DNA of 16,642 bases, taken from the NCBI GenBank assembly GCA_022561255.1, contig JADFRO010000022.1, positions 1 to 16,642 of the forward strand, given 5' to 3'. This document shows, one piece after another, positions 6,812-14,611 of the stretch (positions within the stretch are counted from its first letter, which is position 1; every line of letters starts with the position of its first letter). The notes under the pieces are model-generated. The model saw only the letters and a program-made list of their open reading frames with translations, was not told where the DNA came from and did not search any database. This DNA is from Planctomycetota bacterium (GTDB taxonomy: Bacteria; Planctomycetota; Phycisphaerae; UBA1845). A program made the translations under genes and the position numbers.

Positions 6812-7780
6812 ATGGCTGACCATCTGAAAGGCAAGCGAGTTTGCGTGACCGGCGGGTCCGGATTCCTCGGTCGCGTCGTGTGTGAGCGGATCAAGGAGCG
6901 CGGCGTGGCCGAGATTTTCGTTCCGCGCTCGCGCGAATTTGACCTGACTTGCAGCGACGCCGTCGAGCGCCTCTTCGACGTCGCCCAGCCCGATGTGGTG
7001 ATCCATCTGGCTGCCGAGGTCGGGGGGATCGGCGCCAATCGTCACCACCCAGGACGCTTCTTCTACGCCAACATGATCATGGGCCTGCATCTGATCGAAG
7101 AATCTCGCCGGCGCGGAATCGACAAGTTCGTTCAGGTGGGGACCGTCTGCGCGTACCCGAAGTTCTGCGACGCTCCCTTTCGTGAGGAAAATCTTTGGAG
7201 CGGTTACCCTGAGGAAACGAACGCTCCCTACGGCGTCGCCAAGCGCGCCTTGGGCGTCATGCTCGATGCCTACGCGCGAGAATACGACCTGTCCGGCGTC
7301 TACGTGATTCCCGTTAATCTTTACGGACCCGGCGATAACTTCGATCTGGAAACGTCGCACGTAGTACCCGCCCTGATTCGCAAGTTCTGCGAGGCCAAAG
7401 GCGACGGACGCGACAGCGTTACGTGCTGGGGCACGGGCGAGGCGAGTCGCGAGTTTCTGTACGTCGACGACGCCGCCGACGGAATCGTGGCGGCTGCAGC
7501 CACCTGCACCGATGCGGACCCCATCAACCTGGGAACCGGAAGAGAGATTCGCATCGCCGACCTCGCGGCGCTGATCGCCGGCCTCTGCGGATTCAAGGGC
7601 CGGATCGTTTGGGACACCTCTTACCCCAACGGCCAACCGCGTCGGTGTTTGGACGTGCAACGCGCCGAAAAACGACTCGGATGGCGGGCCAAGGTAGATC
7701 TGGAAGAGGGGCTGAAGCGAACGATTTCCTGGTGGCGCTCGACGGTCTCGGAATCAGCCGCCTGCACCGCTGCCCGTTGA
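6812..7780 (+). CDS. fcl: GDP-L-fucose synthase-like NAD(P)-dependent epimerase/reductase
   Basis: An extended-SDR enzyme of the GDP-L-fucose synthase group, which turns GDP-4-keto-6-deoxymannose into GDP-L-fucose for surface polysaccharide. The 322 residues are the usual length. Visible are the Rossmann motif GGSGFLG (14-20), the family segment LAAEVGGIGAN, the Y140xxxK144 pair in APYGVAK, a Cys-containing VGTVCAYPK loop and a His at 183 (ETSHVVPALIRKF). The last two match the general-base and acid positions of E. coli Fcl. The catalytic Ser of the family aligns with Thr111. The motif WGTGEASREFLYVDD is diagnostic of this group. The ATG has AAGAAGG just upstream. The usual partner gmd (GDP-mannose dehydratase) is absent, and neighbours on both sides are unrelated. 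A related deoxy-hexose epimerase with another NDP-sugar substrate remains possible. Confidence 0.85.
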   Translation: MADHLKGKRVCVTGGSGFLGRVVCERIKERGVAEIFVPRSREFDLTCSDAVERLFDVAQPDVVIHLAAEVGGIGANRHHPGRFFYANMIMGLHLIEESRRRGIDKFVQVGTVCAYPKFCDAPFREENLWSGYPEETNAPYGVAKRALGVMLDAYAREYDLSGVYVIPVNLYGPGDNFDLETSHVVPALIRKFCEAKGDGRDSVTCWGTGEASREFLYVDDAADGIVAAAATCTDADPINLGTGREIRIADLAALIAGLCGFKGRIVWDTSYPNGQPRRCLDVQRAEKRLGWRAKVDLEEGLKRTISWWRSTVSESAACTAAR

Positions 7781-7898
7781 TGCGTACGACAAAGTCCTAC
7801 GTTCCTCACTTGCCGCTTAGCTCCGCCCCGCGTAAAATGTCTGAAGGCGTCGTCAAAAGAGGGGGACGTATCCTGACGCCCTTCGAGGGACGGTTTCC

Positions 7899-9542
7899 AT
7901 GACCCATCGCACGCAACGTTTACGAATCGGCTGGGAATCGCGGCTCACGCCGTGGTTTTTCGCTTTCTTCGTGGTTATTGCTTGGCCCGTGTCGGACGGT
8001 CAAGAGTTGGAACCGGTGGTCGAAGACGCCGGCGTTACTGGGGCTCTTCTCTCTTTTCACACCGACATCACCGACGTCACGACGGAGAGCATCAAACGCC
8101 GCATCGAGGAGGCTCGATCACTCGGTGCCGAGATCATCATCTTTGACATGGACACGCCCGGCGGACTGGTCACCAGCGCCATCGCCATCGCCGATCTGAT
8201 TCGAGAACTGTCGGACATCAAGACGGTCGCCTGGATTCATCCCGACGCCTATTCCGGCGGAGCGCTGGTCGCGGTCGCGTGCGATGAAATCGTGATGTCC
8301 AGATCCTCGCGCATCGGCGATTCGCAGGTGATCTTCATGGGCCCCCAGGGGCCCGCCGCAGTTCCGGACGATCTTAAACCAAAGGTCAACACGCCGGTGG
8401 TGCACGATTTCCGAACCTCCGCCAAGCTCAACGGCTACAGCGTGGTGCTCAGCGAAGCATTCGTCGACCCCGACCGGGAGGTCTGGTGGCTTGAAAATAC
8501 CGAGACCGGCGAGCGGGAGTTCGTCTCGCGCGCGGAAAAGTTGAAACGATTGGGCGAACGCACGGGCTCGGCGAACGTCGATTGGGCCAGGGACGACGCG
8601 GACGGCGAGACAGGCAAATCCGGTGGTCTGTGGAAGCTCGTTGAGAACTATCACGACGTTCTGTTGAACAAGGATCGTCCGACGAATCAACCGATCGTAC
8701 GGGACGACGAGCTTCTGCAGATGTCGGCGCCGGAGGCGGTCGCGTATGGCTTTTCCAAGGCCGTCGTCGTGGATGAGGCTGAGCTAAAGTCGCGCTACGA
8801 CATCGCTTCGCTTATACGTTTGGGAGCGTTGTGGTCGGAGTCGCTCGCCCATTGGCTCACGTCCATGCCCGTGCGAGGCTTCCTGTTGGTCATCGTAATG
8901 CTCGGCGCTTACGTCGAGTTTCACACGCCTGGCGTCGGCGTACCCGGAGCGGTGGCTTTGGTCGCACTGGGGATTTTCATCGGCGCTCCCTACGTTACCG
9001 GTTTTGCGAACGTGTGGGAGATCGCGATCATCGCGCTCGGCGTGGTGCTCATGCTGCTGGAGCTATTCGTCATTCCCGGTTTCGGCGTGGCCGGAATCGG
9101 TGGTTTGATGTGCGTAGTGATTGGGCTGGCAGCGACGTTCGTTGGGGACGAACCCGGTCGCACCTTCCCCAGTCTGTTCCCCCTGTTGCCCGCGACGGTT
9201 GCGGGGTTGCAGGCCGCTGCCGTGACGATCGTCTCAGCGATGTTCGTATCGCTTCTGGGAATGTTTATGCTCAGTCGGTTCCTACCCTCGATGCTGATCT
9301 TCCGGCGCATGGTACCAGCCAATCCCATGCCCACGGACGTTTTGGTCGAGGATTCGTATCGAGGCGGCGCTCGTGTGGGGGACAAAGGTCGCACGGAAGG
9401 CCCCTTGCACCCGGCGGGCAAGGCTCGCTTCGGAAATCTTTTGGTCGACGTGGTGACGCAGGGCGAGTTTCTCGAAACCGATGCAGCGGTGGAAATCGTC
9501 GAGCACCGCGGCAACCGTGTCGTCGTACGCGCCGTGACCTAA
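7899..9542 (+). CDS. Long NfeD-family membrane serine protease (ClpP-class, NfeD1b type)
   Basis: A 547-residue membrane protein combining a ClpP/SppA-like serine protease domain with an NfeD domain. The N-terminus has a signal-like segment (WFFAFFVVIAWPVSDGQ, 19-35). The protease domain spans about 45-300 and has PGGLVTSA (87-94). The likely Ser-Lys dyad is Ser119 in DAYSGGALVA and Lys162 in KPKVN, placed by analogy with archaeal PH1510. Hydrophobic spans follow (about 327-363, 372-413, 430-460), then a C-terminal OB-fold NfeD domain (GRTEGPLHPAGKARFG to the end). Known relatives cleave membrane proteins such as stomatins, and their genes adjoin stomatin or flotillin genes, as here. GAGG lies 10 bases before the ATG. 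The next gene starts 23 bases downstream. Family assignment is firm; the dyad is read from the sequence by eye. Confidence 0.9.
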   Translation: MTHRTQRLRIGWESRLTPWFFAFFVVIAWPVSDGQELEPVVEDAGVTGALLSFHTDITDVTTESIKRRIEEARSLGAEIIIFDMDTPGGLVTSAIAIADLIRELSDIKTVAWIHPDAYSGGALVAVACDEIVMSRSSRIGDSQVIFMGPQGPAAVPDDLKPKVNTPVVHDFRTSAKLNGYSVVLSEAFVDPDREVWWLENTETGEREFVSRAEKLKRLGERTGSANVDWARDDADGETGKSGGLWKLVENYHDVLLNKDRPTNQPIVRDDELLQMSAPEAVAYGFSKAVVVDEAELKSRYDIASLIRLGALWSESLAHWLTSMPVRGFLLVIVMLGAYVEFHTPGVGVPGAVALVALGIFIGAPYVTGFANVWEIAIIALGVVLMLLELFVIPGFGVAGIGGLMCVVIGLAATFVGDEPGRTFPSLFPLLPATVAGLQAAAVTIVSAMFVSLLGMFMLSRFLPSMLIFRRMVPANPMPTDVLVEDSYRGGARVGDKGRTEGPLHPAGKARFGNLLVDVVTQGEFLETDAAVEIVEHRGNRVVVRAVT

Positions 9543-9565
9543 CTCGGGAGTTGGAAAGCGTCGTT

Positions 9566-10057
9566 ATGTCAGAGGTCGCTGTGATTGTCATGCTGTTCGG
9601 CCTTGGTGCTGCCATACTGGTCGCCGAGCTGTTCATCCCCTCGCACGGTGTCCTTACGGTCGCCGGTCTCGGTTTTCTCATCTCCGGAATCGTGTCGACG
9701 TTCCAGCAGTACGGGCAAACCACCGGGTCGATCGCGATCCTTTCGTGTTTGGTCGTTTTGCCGATCTTCACGGTCGCAGCGGTTAAGTATTGGCCTCGCA
9801 CTTGGATCGGTCGGCGTATCGCACCGCCCAACCCCATCTTAACGTCGGCAGATACAAGCGTTCCTGTCGCGGAAATGGAGCACTGCATCGGGCGCACGGG
9901 GCGGAGCGTTTCTCCACTGCGCCCGGTGGGCATTTGCGAGTTTGACGGTCGGCGCGTATCCTGTATTTCTGAGCACGGCATGGTCGAGGCGGGCGTTTCG
10001 GTTGAGGGGTTGCGCATTTCGGGCAGCAACCTCGCCGTTGGGCCGGTGAAAACCTGA
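9566..10057 (+). CDS. Short NfeD family protein
   Basis: A 163-residue membrane protein with the NfeD layout but no protease domain. Spans lie near residues 4-27, 30-48 and 53-74, followed by a cytosolic OB-fold domain (CIGRTGRSVSPLRPVGICEF ... SVEGLRISGSNLAVGPV). The OB-fold is thought to help recruit or stabilise flotillin-like scaffolds. The ATG at 9566 has GGAG and GGAAAG upstream. The frame is open much further upstream, but that part overlaps the protease gene out of frame and is not coding. It sits 23 bp after the protease gene and 90 bp before floA, so co-transcription is likely. A pair of a long and a short NfeD next to floA resembles the yqeZ-yqfA-yqfB arrangement of Bacillus. Confidence 0.87.
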   Translation: MSEVAVIVMLFGLGAAILVAELFIPSHGVLTVAGLGFLISGIVSTFQQYGQTTGSIAILSCLVVLPIFTVAAVKYWPRTWIGRRIAPPNPILTSADTSVPVAEMEHCIGRTGRSVSPLRPVGICEFDGRRVSCISEHGMVEAGVSVEGLRISGSNLAVGPVKT

Positions 10058-10131
10058 GTTCCGTTGGACGCGGGATCGGGTGGCGGTTGTCGTGGGTGAC
10101 ATTTGCCCTTGGTACATAGTTGGCACTCGTT

Positions 10132-10138
10132 GGAGAGG
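10132..10138 (+). promoter_or_regulatory. Ribosome binding site of floA
   Basis: GGAGAGG lies 9 bases before the ATG at 10148 and fixes that start. It is the strongest Shine-Dalgarno of this gene cluster. Confidence 0.7.
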
Positions 10139-10147
10139 TTGTGAATC

Positions 10148-11179
10148 ATGGATGCGAGTCTTGGATTGATCTTGGCACAGATGCCCAAAAGCGGTGGTTG
10201 GACGATCGTCTGGGTGGTTCTCGGGCTCGTCCTGCTGGTGGCCATCGTCGTCATCATGCAGTTCTTCCGCCTGTGGCTACAGGCGTTCATGAGCAACGCC
10301 GACGTCAGCATGGCGGAGTTGATCGGCATGCGCCTGCGCAAGGTCGACGCCGCCACCATCGTTCTCGCCAAGATCCAACTGGTCAAGGCGGGCATTCACG
10401 GGATCTCAACGAACGACCTCGAAAGTCATTACTTAGCCGGTGGCCGCGTGCCCAACGTCAGTCGCGCCATGATCGCCGCCAACCGCGCCGTACTTGATCT
10501 GGACTGGAAGAAGTCCTGCGCGATCGATCTCGCCGGGCGAGACATCATCGACGCGGTCCGCACGAGTGTGGACCCAAAGGTCATCGACGTTCCAAACCCG
10601 GAGGCGCCAGGCGGGAAGCGAACGATCGACGCCGTATCCAAAGACGGCATTCAGCTTCGGGCCAAGGCCCGCGTAACGGTTCGTACAAACATAAGCCAGC
10701 TCATCGGAGGGGCGACGGAAGAAACAATCGTCGCACGCGTCGGCGAGGGGATCGTCAGCGCAATCGGCTCGGCCAATTCGCACAAGGACGTGCTCGAAAA
10801 TCCCGACCGCATCAGCAAGACCGTACTCGATCGTGGCCTCGACTCCGGGACGGCGTTCGAGATCCTCTCGATCGACATTGCCGACGTCGACGTGGGTGAA
10901 AACATCGGCGCCAAACTCCAGGCGGACCAGGCCGATGCGGATAAGCGACGGTTTCAGGCGGAAGCGGAGAAACGACGTGCGATGGCCGTCGCATTAGCCC
11001 AAGAGAACGCAGCCTTGGTGGTGCTCGCCGAGGCCGAAGTGCCCAAGGCGATGGCGGAGGCGTTTCGGAAGGGCAATTTCGGGGTTATGGACTATTACCG
11101 CATGAAGAACATCCAGGCCGACACGGATATGCGAGGGTCGATCGGCAAGGACGACGATGCGACTGCCCCGAAGGGTTAG
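10148..11179 (+). CDS. floA: Flotillin-like protein FloA
   Basis: A 343-residue bacterial flotillin (formerly UPF0365/YqfA), which forms oligomers at functional membrane microdomains and affects membrane fluidity and membrane protein quality control. One hydrophobic span (19-41) anchors the N-terminus. Family-typical segments follow: [44 protein letters not shown], a PHB-like domain with [20 protein letters not shown], and [23 protein letters not shown]. Next comes an Ala/Glu/Lys/Arg-rich coiled coil (about 270-320) and the ending [19 protein letters not shown]. Length and domain order match the family. Two NfeD-type genes precede it and a proline-rich membrane protein follows by 39 bp. The assignment is very secure. 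Confidence 0.96.
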   Translation: MDASLGLILAQMPKSGGWTIVWVVLGLVLLVAIVVIMQFFRLWLQAFMSNADVSMAELIGMRLRKVDAATIVLAKIQLVKAGIHGISTNDLESHYLAGGRVPNVSRAMIAANRAVLDLDWKKSCAIDLAGRDIIDAVRTSVDPKVIDVPNPEAPGGKRTIDAVSKDGIQLRAKARVTVRTNISQLIGGATEETIVARVGEGIVSAIGSANSHKDVLENPDRISKTVLDRGLDSGTAFEILSIDIADVDVGENIGAKLQADQADADKRRFQAEAEKRRAMAVALAQENAALVVLAEAEVPKAMAEAFRKGNFGVMDYYRMKNIQADTDMRGSIGKDDDATAPKG

Positions 11180-11218
11180 CTTGCAAAACACGAGAACGGA
11201 ACATACGGCAGTGATCCG

Positions 11219-11911
11219 ATGAGCGCCGAATCCGAGGTTCTACTCGCAGCAGGTGGATCCCGCGATTGGATCCAGGGGGTCATTCTGCTGCTGGTGGTTG
11301 GGCTTCCGGTGCTCAACAAAATCGTCAAGGCGATCGCGGCCAAACTGAGCGGTACCGAGGACGAGACGGAAGCTCCCACACCGCCGCAACATCGCGATCG
11401 TTCGCGTCCGCCGGTCGCTCGCGCGCGGGGGTCAAAGCCCCAGCCCGCCCATCAACCGCCTCCTCCCGTCGCCAGACCTCAACCGCCTCGACCGGCTGTT
11501 TCGCCGCCCAGGCGCAGTGCACCTCAAGACGCTCCACCGCCGGCCTTCGCGCCGCTCATCGAGATGATCCGCGAACGCATCGAGGAGAGACCAAGGGTCA
11601 GGCAGCAGCAGCGTCCGGGACCGAAGCCGGAGGAGAAACCGCAGCGAAAGCCGGTACGCTCCGCGCGACCCTCATCGACCAAGAAGCGCAAGCAACGAGA
11701 GAGCATTGCCGAGCGGGAGCAGCGGCTGGCCAAACAAGGCGAAGAGAGGATGGGGCACGTTCGCGAGGGCCTCGTTACACCTGTTGTGGAAAGGCCCAGC
11801 GATCACCGGCATATGTGGATGACTCGTCAATCCCTCCGCCGCGCGATTGTTCTAAGTGAGATTTTGGCCCCACCTTTGGCGCTTCGTCCGCCGGTTGAAG
11901 AACGCTGGTAA
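11219..11911 (+). CDS. Single-span proline-rich protein downstream of floA
   Basis: A 230-residue protein of unknown function. Residues 17-39 (WIQGVILLLVVGLPVLNKIV) form one hydrophobic span after a short N-terminus. Residues 53-115 are very rich in Pro, Ala, Arg and Gln (PPPPVARPQPPRPAVSPPRR). Residues 120-185 are strongly basic with likely helix (ERIEERPRVRQQQR, SIAEREQRLAKQGEER). The protein ends in a compact hydrophobic segment, LRRAIVLSEILAPPLALRPP, which looks like a conserved docking or interaction motif and resembles the ends of other planctomycete proteins encoded near floA (recalled, not checked). It begins 39 bp after floA, in the same direction, and is the last gene before the strand switch. 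The link to the flotillin module is inference from position. Low-complexity composition will weaken similarity searches except at the two ends. Confidence 0.75.
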   Translation: MSAESEVLLAAGGSRDWIQGVILLLVVGLPVLNKIVKAIAAKLSGTEDETEAPTPPQHRDRSRPPVARARGSKPQPAHQPPPPVARPQPPRPAVSPPRRSAPQDAPPPAFAPLIEMIRERIEERPRVRQQQRPGPKPEEKPQRKPVRSARPSSTKKRKQRESIAEREQRLAKQGEERMGHVREGLVTPVVERPSDHRHMWMTRQSLRRAIVLSEILAPPLALRPPVEERW

Positions 11912-11980
11912 GAAGTATAACCCGCGCGTGTTGCACGGATTTGGGAGCCGCCGCCGCTTGCGCCCGTCACACGTCATCGC

Positions 11981-13357
11981 TTACTTTAGACCGTAGTCCC
12001 GCAGTTTTCGGTACAGCGTTCTCGCTCCGATGCCCAGCGCCTTGGCCGTTCTTTCGCGGTTGCCGCCGAACATGCGCAACGTGTTCATGATGTGCAGCTT
12101 TTCAACATCCGCCATCGTCATGCCCGCCAGGTTGGGCGGACCGATCCGAACGATATCGGTGGAAGCGCGAAGCGTTTCCGGTAAATCGGAGACCTGCAAC
12201 ACGTCCTCTTCAGCTTCCAGGCACATTCGAGAGATAACGTTACGGAGTTCCCGAACGTTTCCAGGCCAGTTGTGGTTCGTCAACTTGCGCAGCACCTCCG
12301 GCGACGTACCTTCAAGCGCAAGGCCGTTTTCGCTGTTCGCTAGAGCGATGAATCGCTGCACCAGGACGGGAATGTCTTCACGCCGCTCGCGCAGAGGCGG
12401 CAGGCGTAGGGCGGCCTGGCCGTGCAGTCGGTAGAACAGATCCTCTCGAAACGCTCCTGTGCGAACCAACTCGGCCAGGTCGTGGTTGGTCGCCGCGACG
12501 AAACGGACGTCGAAGTACTCCACGTCGTTGGTACCCACGCGAAGAATCTCACCCGTATCCAGCGTTCGCAGCAGCTTCGCCTGCATCGCAAGAGGCATGT
12601 CTCCGATTTCATCGAGGAAAACCGTCCCGCCGTCCGCCGCTTCGATCAACCCTTTGCGGTCGCCCACCGCACCAGTAAACGAACCTTTGACGTGACCGAA
12701 CAACTCGCTTTCGACGAGCGTTTCACTCACGGCGGCGCAGTTGAGCACCTTAAAGGGTTTCCCTGCTCGTGGAGAGTTTTTGTGGATCGCCTCGGCGAAC
12801 AATTCCTTGCCCGTGCCCGTTTCACCGACGATCAACACCGTGCTCTTGCTACGCGCGATCTTTTTGAGCCTCTTAATCTCGCGCTGGATTGTTTCGGATG
12901 CGCCGATGATACCTGAAAACTCGAAGGCACCTTCGATCTGTTCATGCAAGACGCGCCGGTCCCGAGCGGCCATCGCCTGTTTCGCCGCCCGTTGCACCTT
13001 GTCCCTCAGCAGGTCAATATCGATCGGTTTGATCAGGTAATCATACGCGCGATGTTGGCTGTCATGGCTCAGCGCTTCGCGGGCGAGTTGCTCGCTACCG
13101 TAGGCGGTGATCAGGATGACTTCGGTCTCCGGTGCGACGTCTTTGGCACGCTTTAAGACGTCCATCCCGTTGACGTTGCCGCCGAGTTTGTAATCGGTAA
13201 TCACGACGTCGGGAGGTCGGCGCTCGATACTCTCAATCGCCTCAACGCCGCTCGTGACGACGTTGCAAGCGTACTCGCCCCGCGAGAGTGCCTCGGCGAT
13301 GGCCAGACCGTGGGGCACTTCATCTTCCACAATCAGAACGAAAGCGGTATCACTCAT
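11981..13357 (-). CDS. NtrC-family sigma-54-dependent response regulator
   Basis: A 458-residue DNA-binding activator that opens sigma-54 promoters when phosphorylated. The receiver domain (5-125) has the acidic pair at 11-12, the phosphoacceptor Asp55 (VVITDYKL), Thr84 and Lys110 (LIKPID). The AAA+ domain (about 147-375) has Walker A GETGTGKE (178-185), the sigma-54 contact loop at 225-230, Walker B GGTVFLDEIGD (243-253), ATNHDL and NWPGNVRELRN. The Fis-type HTH (about 418-456) reads GGNRERTAKALGIGARTLYRKL. The sigma-54 loop is GSFTGA instead of the commoner GAFTGA. The gene follows its presumed histidine kinase by 34 bp. No Shine-Dalgarno stands out before the ATG. I could not identify a target promoter in the window. 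Confidence 0.95.
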   Translation of the reverse strand: MSDTAFVLIVEDEVPHGLAIAEALSRGEYACNVVTSGVEAIESIERRPPDVVITDYKLGGNVNGMDVLKRAKDVAPETEVILITAYGSEQLAREALSHDSQHRAYDYLIKPIDIDLLRDKVQRAAKQAMAARDRRVLHEQIEGAFEFSGIIGASETIQREIKRLKKIARSKSTVLIVGETGTGKELFAEAIHKNSPRAGKPFKVLNCAAVSETLVESELFGHVKGSFTGAVGDRKGLIEAADGGTVFLDEIGDMPLAMQAKLLRTLDTGEILRVGTNDVEYFDVRFVAATNHDLAELVRTGAFREDLFYRLHGQAALRLPPLRERREDIPVLVQRFIALANSENGLALEGTSPEVLRKLTNHNWPGNVRELRNVISRMCLEAEEDVLQVSDLPETLRASTDIVRIGPPNLAGMTMADVEKLHIMNTLRMFGGNRERTAKALGIGARTLYRKLRDYGLK

Positions 13358-13391
13358 GGCAAGGACATTCTACACGCAAGCGGTCCACGGG

Positions 13392-14192
13392 TCAGTCCGC
13401 GTCGCAACGGATCTCTTCTGCTGAAACCGCTCGACCCGGCCGGCGAGGAAGGCGGATCGTGAAGGTCGTCCCCTTCGATCGCTCACTTTCGAGGCTCATC
13501 GTCCCACCGTGCTCGTGAACAATGCGCTGCGTGATCGACAGCCCCAGTCCGCTACCCGTTGCCTTCGTCGAGAAAAACGGCCGAAGAATCCGCTGCCGAT
13601 CCCGTTCGTCGATCCCCGTTCCCGTATCCGACACCGCGATGAACGCATCGTCACCATCGATCCCGGTCCAAATCCGCAGATCGCCACCGTCGGGCATCGC
13701 CTCCTGCGCGTTGATGACAATGTTGAGCAGCGCCTGATCCAGCAACTTTTCGTCGGCCCAACAGGTGACCATGCCCTCTCCCGGTTCGACCGATACGTTG
13801 ATTCCTTTGTCGTCGATGAGCGGTCGAAGAAACTCCACGAGGCGTCGTACGACTTCGTTAAGGTCTACGTCGGCGGGCTCAAGTCGACACGGGCCGGCCA
13901 GATTCAGGAACTCGTCGAAAAGTCTTTGAAGCCGTTCCGCCTCCCGCCGCAGAACGTCAACTTTCAGCAAACTTCGCCGGCGAACGTCCTCCGGTCGGGC
14001 GTCCATGTCTTCCAGCTCTTCCGACAGAAGTTTGAGGTTGATCATCATCGTGGAGAGGGGATTGCGGAGTTCGTGAGCGAGTCCGCCGGCGAGTTCCGCG
14101 ATCTCCGCGACCGTGCGCAGTGAGCCCGCCGAGCGCGAAGGAATTGCTGAACTGTCACCCTCTTTCGACAAGATCGATGCAGCGGACCGCAT
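13392..14192 (-). CDS. Soluble NtrB-like sensor histidine kinase
   Basis: A 266-residue kinase that consists almost only of the HisKA and HATPase_c domains. His40 lies in ELAGGLAHELRNPL. The N box is NIVINAQEAM (Asn161), G1 is DTGTGI (189-194), the F box PFFSTK (205-210) and G2 GSGLGLSI (213-220). No membrane span, PAS or GAF domain is present: only about 30 residues precede the HisKA domain. A signal must therefore come from a partner protein or from inside the cell. It is presumably the cognate kinase of the NtrC-type regulator 34 bp downstream. The ATG at 14190-14192 has no clear Shine-Dalgarno, and it starts 44 bp after the cold-shock gene. The true start could be elsewhere in the first ~25 codons. 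Confidence 0.92.
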   Translation of the reverse strand: MRSAASILSKEGDSSAIPSRSAGSLRTVAEIAELAGGLAHELRNPLSTMMINLKLLSEELEDMDARPEDVRRRSLLKVDVLRREAERLQRLFDEFLNLAGPCRLEPADVDLNEVVRRLVEFLRPLIDDKGINVSVEPGEGMVTCWADEKLLDQALLNIVINAQEAMPDGGDLRIWTGIDGDDAFIAVSDTGTGIDERDRQRILRPFFSTKATGSGLGLSITQRIVHEHGGTMSLESERSKGTTFTIRLPRRPGRAVSAEEIRCDAD

Positions 14193-14236
14193 GCGATCCG
14201 CGATGTGAGAATTCGCCCGGCGGCGAGATCACGGCG

Positions 14237-14488
14237 TCACGCAGGCCCGGAAGAAGTCGAGGTCGGATCTGAGGCCGAATCCGGTTCGATCCGGCGAACA
14301 CTTTTCGCCTGCGGACCTCGATCGGATTCCGAAAGCTCATACTCGACGGTCTCGCCATCCTTCAGGCTCCGAAAGCCGTCGCCCTCGATCGCGCTGTAGT
14401 GGACGAAAACGTCCTTGCCGCCTTCGGGCCCCTGGATAAAACCGAACCCTTTCTTCACGTCGAACCACTTCACCACACCGCTCGGCAT
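14237..14488 (-). CDS. Cold-shock domain protein (CspA family)
   Basis: A small single-strand nucleic-acid-binding protein of the CspA family, acting as RNA chaperone. The 83 residues include the RNP1 motif KGFGFIQ and RNP2 VFVHYSAI in the order expected for the OB-fold, beginning [11 protein letters not shown] Ser/Thr/Asp/Pro-rich tail of about 20 residues follows the domain, making it longer than the usual 65-75. ATG 14486-14488 is chosen because AAGGAG lies 6 bases upstream and because the family starts there; the frame is open further upstream but that part has no family match. It is between pnp (123 bp upstream) and the histidine kinase (44 bp downstream), all in the same direction. Confidence 0.95.
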   Translation of the reverse strand: MPSGVVKWFDVKKGFGFIQGPEGGKDVFVHYSAIEGDGFRSLKDGETVEYELSESDRGPQAKSVRRIEPDSASDPTSTSSGPA

Positions 14489-14494
14489 GACCAT

Positions 14495-14500
14495 CTCCTT
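14495..14500 (-). promoter_or_regulatory. Ribosome binding site of the cold-shock gene
   Basis: AAGGAG on the minus strand, 6 bases before the ATG at 14488. It decides between that start and the upstream in-frame codons. Confidence 0.75.
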
Positions 14501-14611
14501 CACCGAACACGGTACGATCACAAGAATACCTGCGCGGAGTGCAGTCCGCACGAGGCATCACACAGCTTTTTCGTGGCCCCTTACCCTCCAACGTCGGCGG
14601 CGCGACGTCGA

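Noticed and set aside
6737..7660. Minus-strand open frame of 307 codons
   Set aside because: It is antisense to the fucose-synthase-like gene and shows no family signature.
8831..9565. Upstream extension of the short nfeD frame (start at 8831)
   Set aside because: The extension overlaps the protease gene out of frame and is Arg/Gly/Ser-rich nonsense. The NfeD sequence starts at the ATG at 9566.
10121..10137. Possible sigma-54 promoter (TGGCACTCGTTGGA) before floA
   Set aside because: The -24-like TGGCAC is present, but the spacing to the TTGG is two bases too short and the -12 TTGC is not met. It overlaps the floA ribosome binding site.
9271..10395. Minus-strand open frame of 374 codons
   Set aside because: It is antisense to the two nfeD genes and the start of floA, with low-complexity Ser/Arg/Thr composition.
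11912..11980. Bidirectional terminator between the convergent units
   Set aside because: Only a 4-bp stem (CGTG-TTG-CACG) is visible and no T-run follows on either strand.
14534..14549. Small hairpin GCGGA-GTGCAG-TCCGC between pnp and the cold-shock gene
   Set aside because: A 5-bp stem without a T-run is too weak to call a terminator or a regulatory element.
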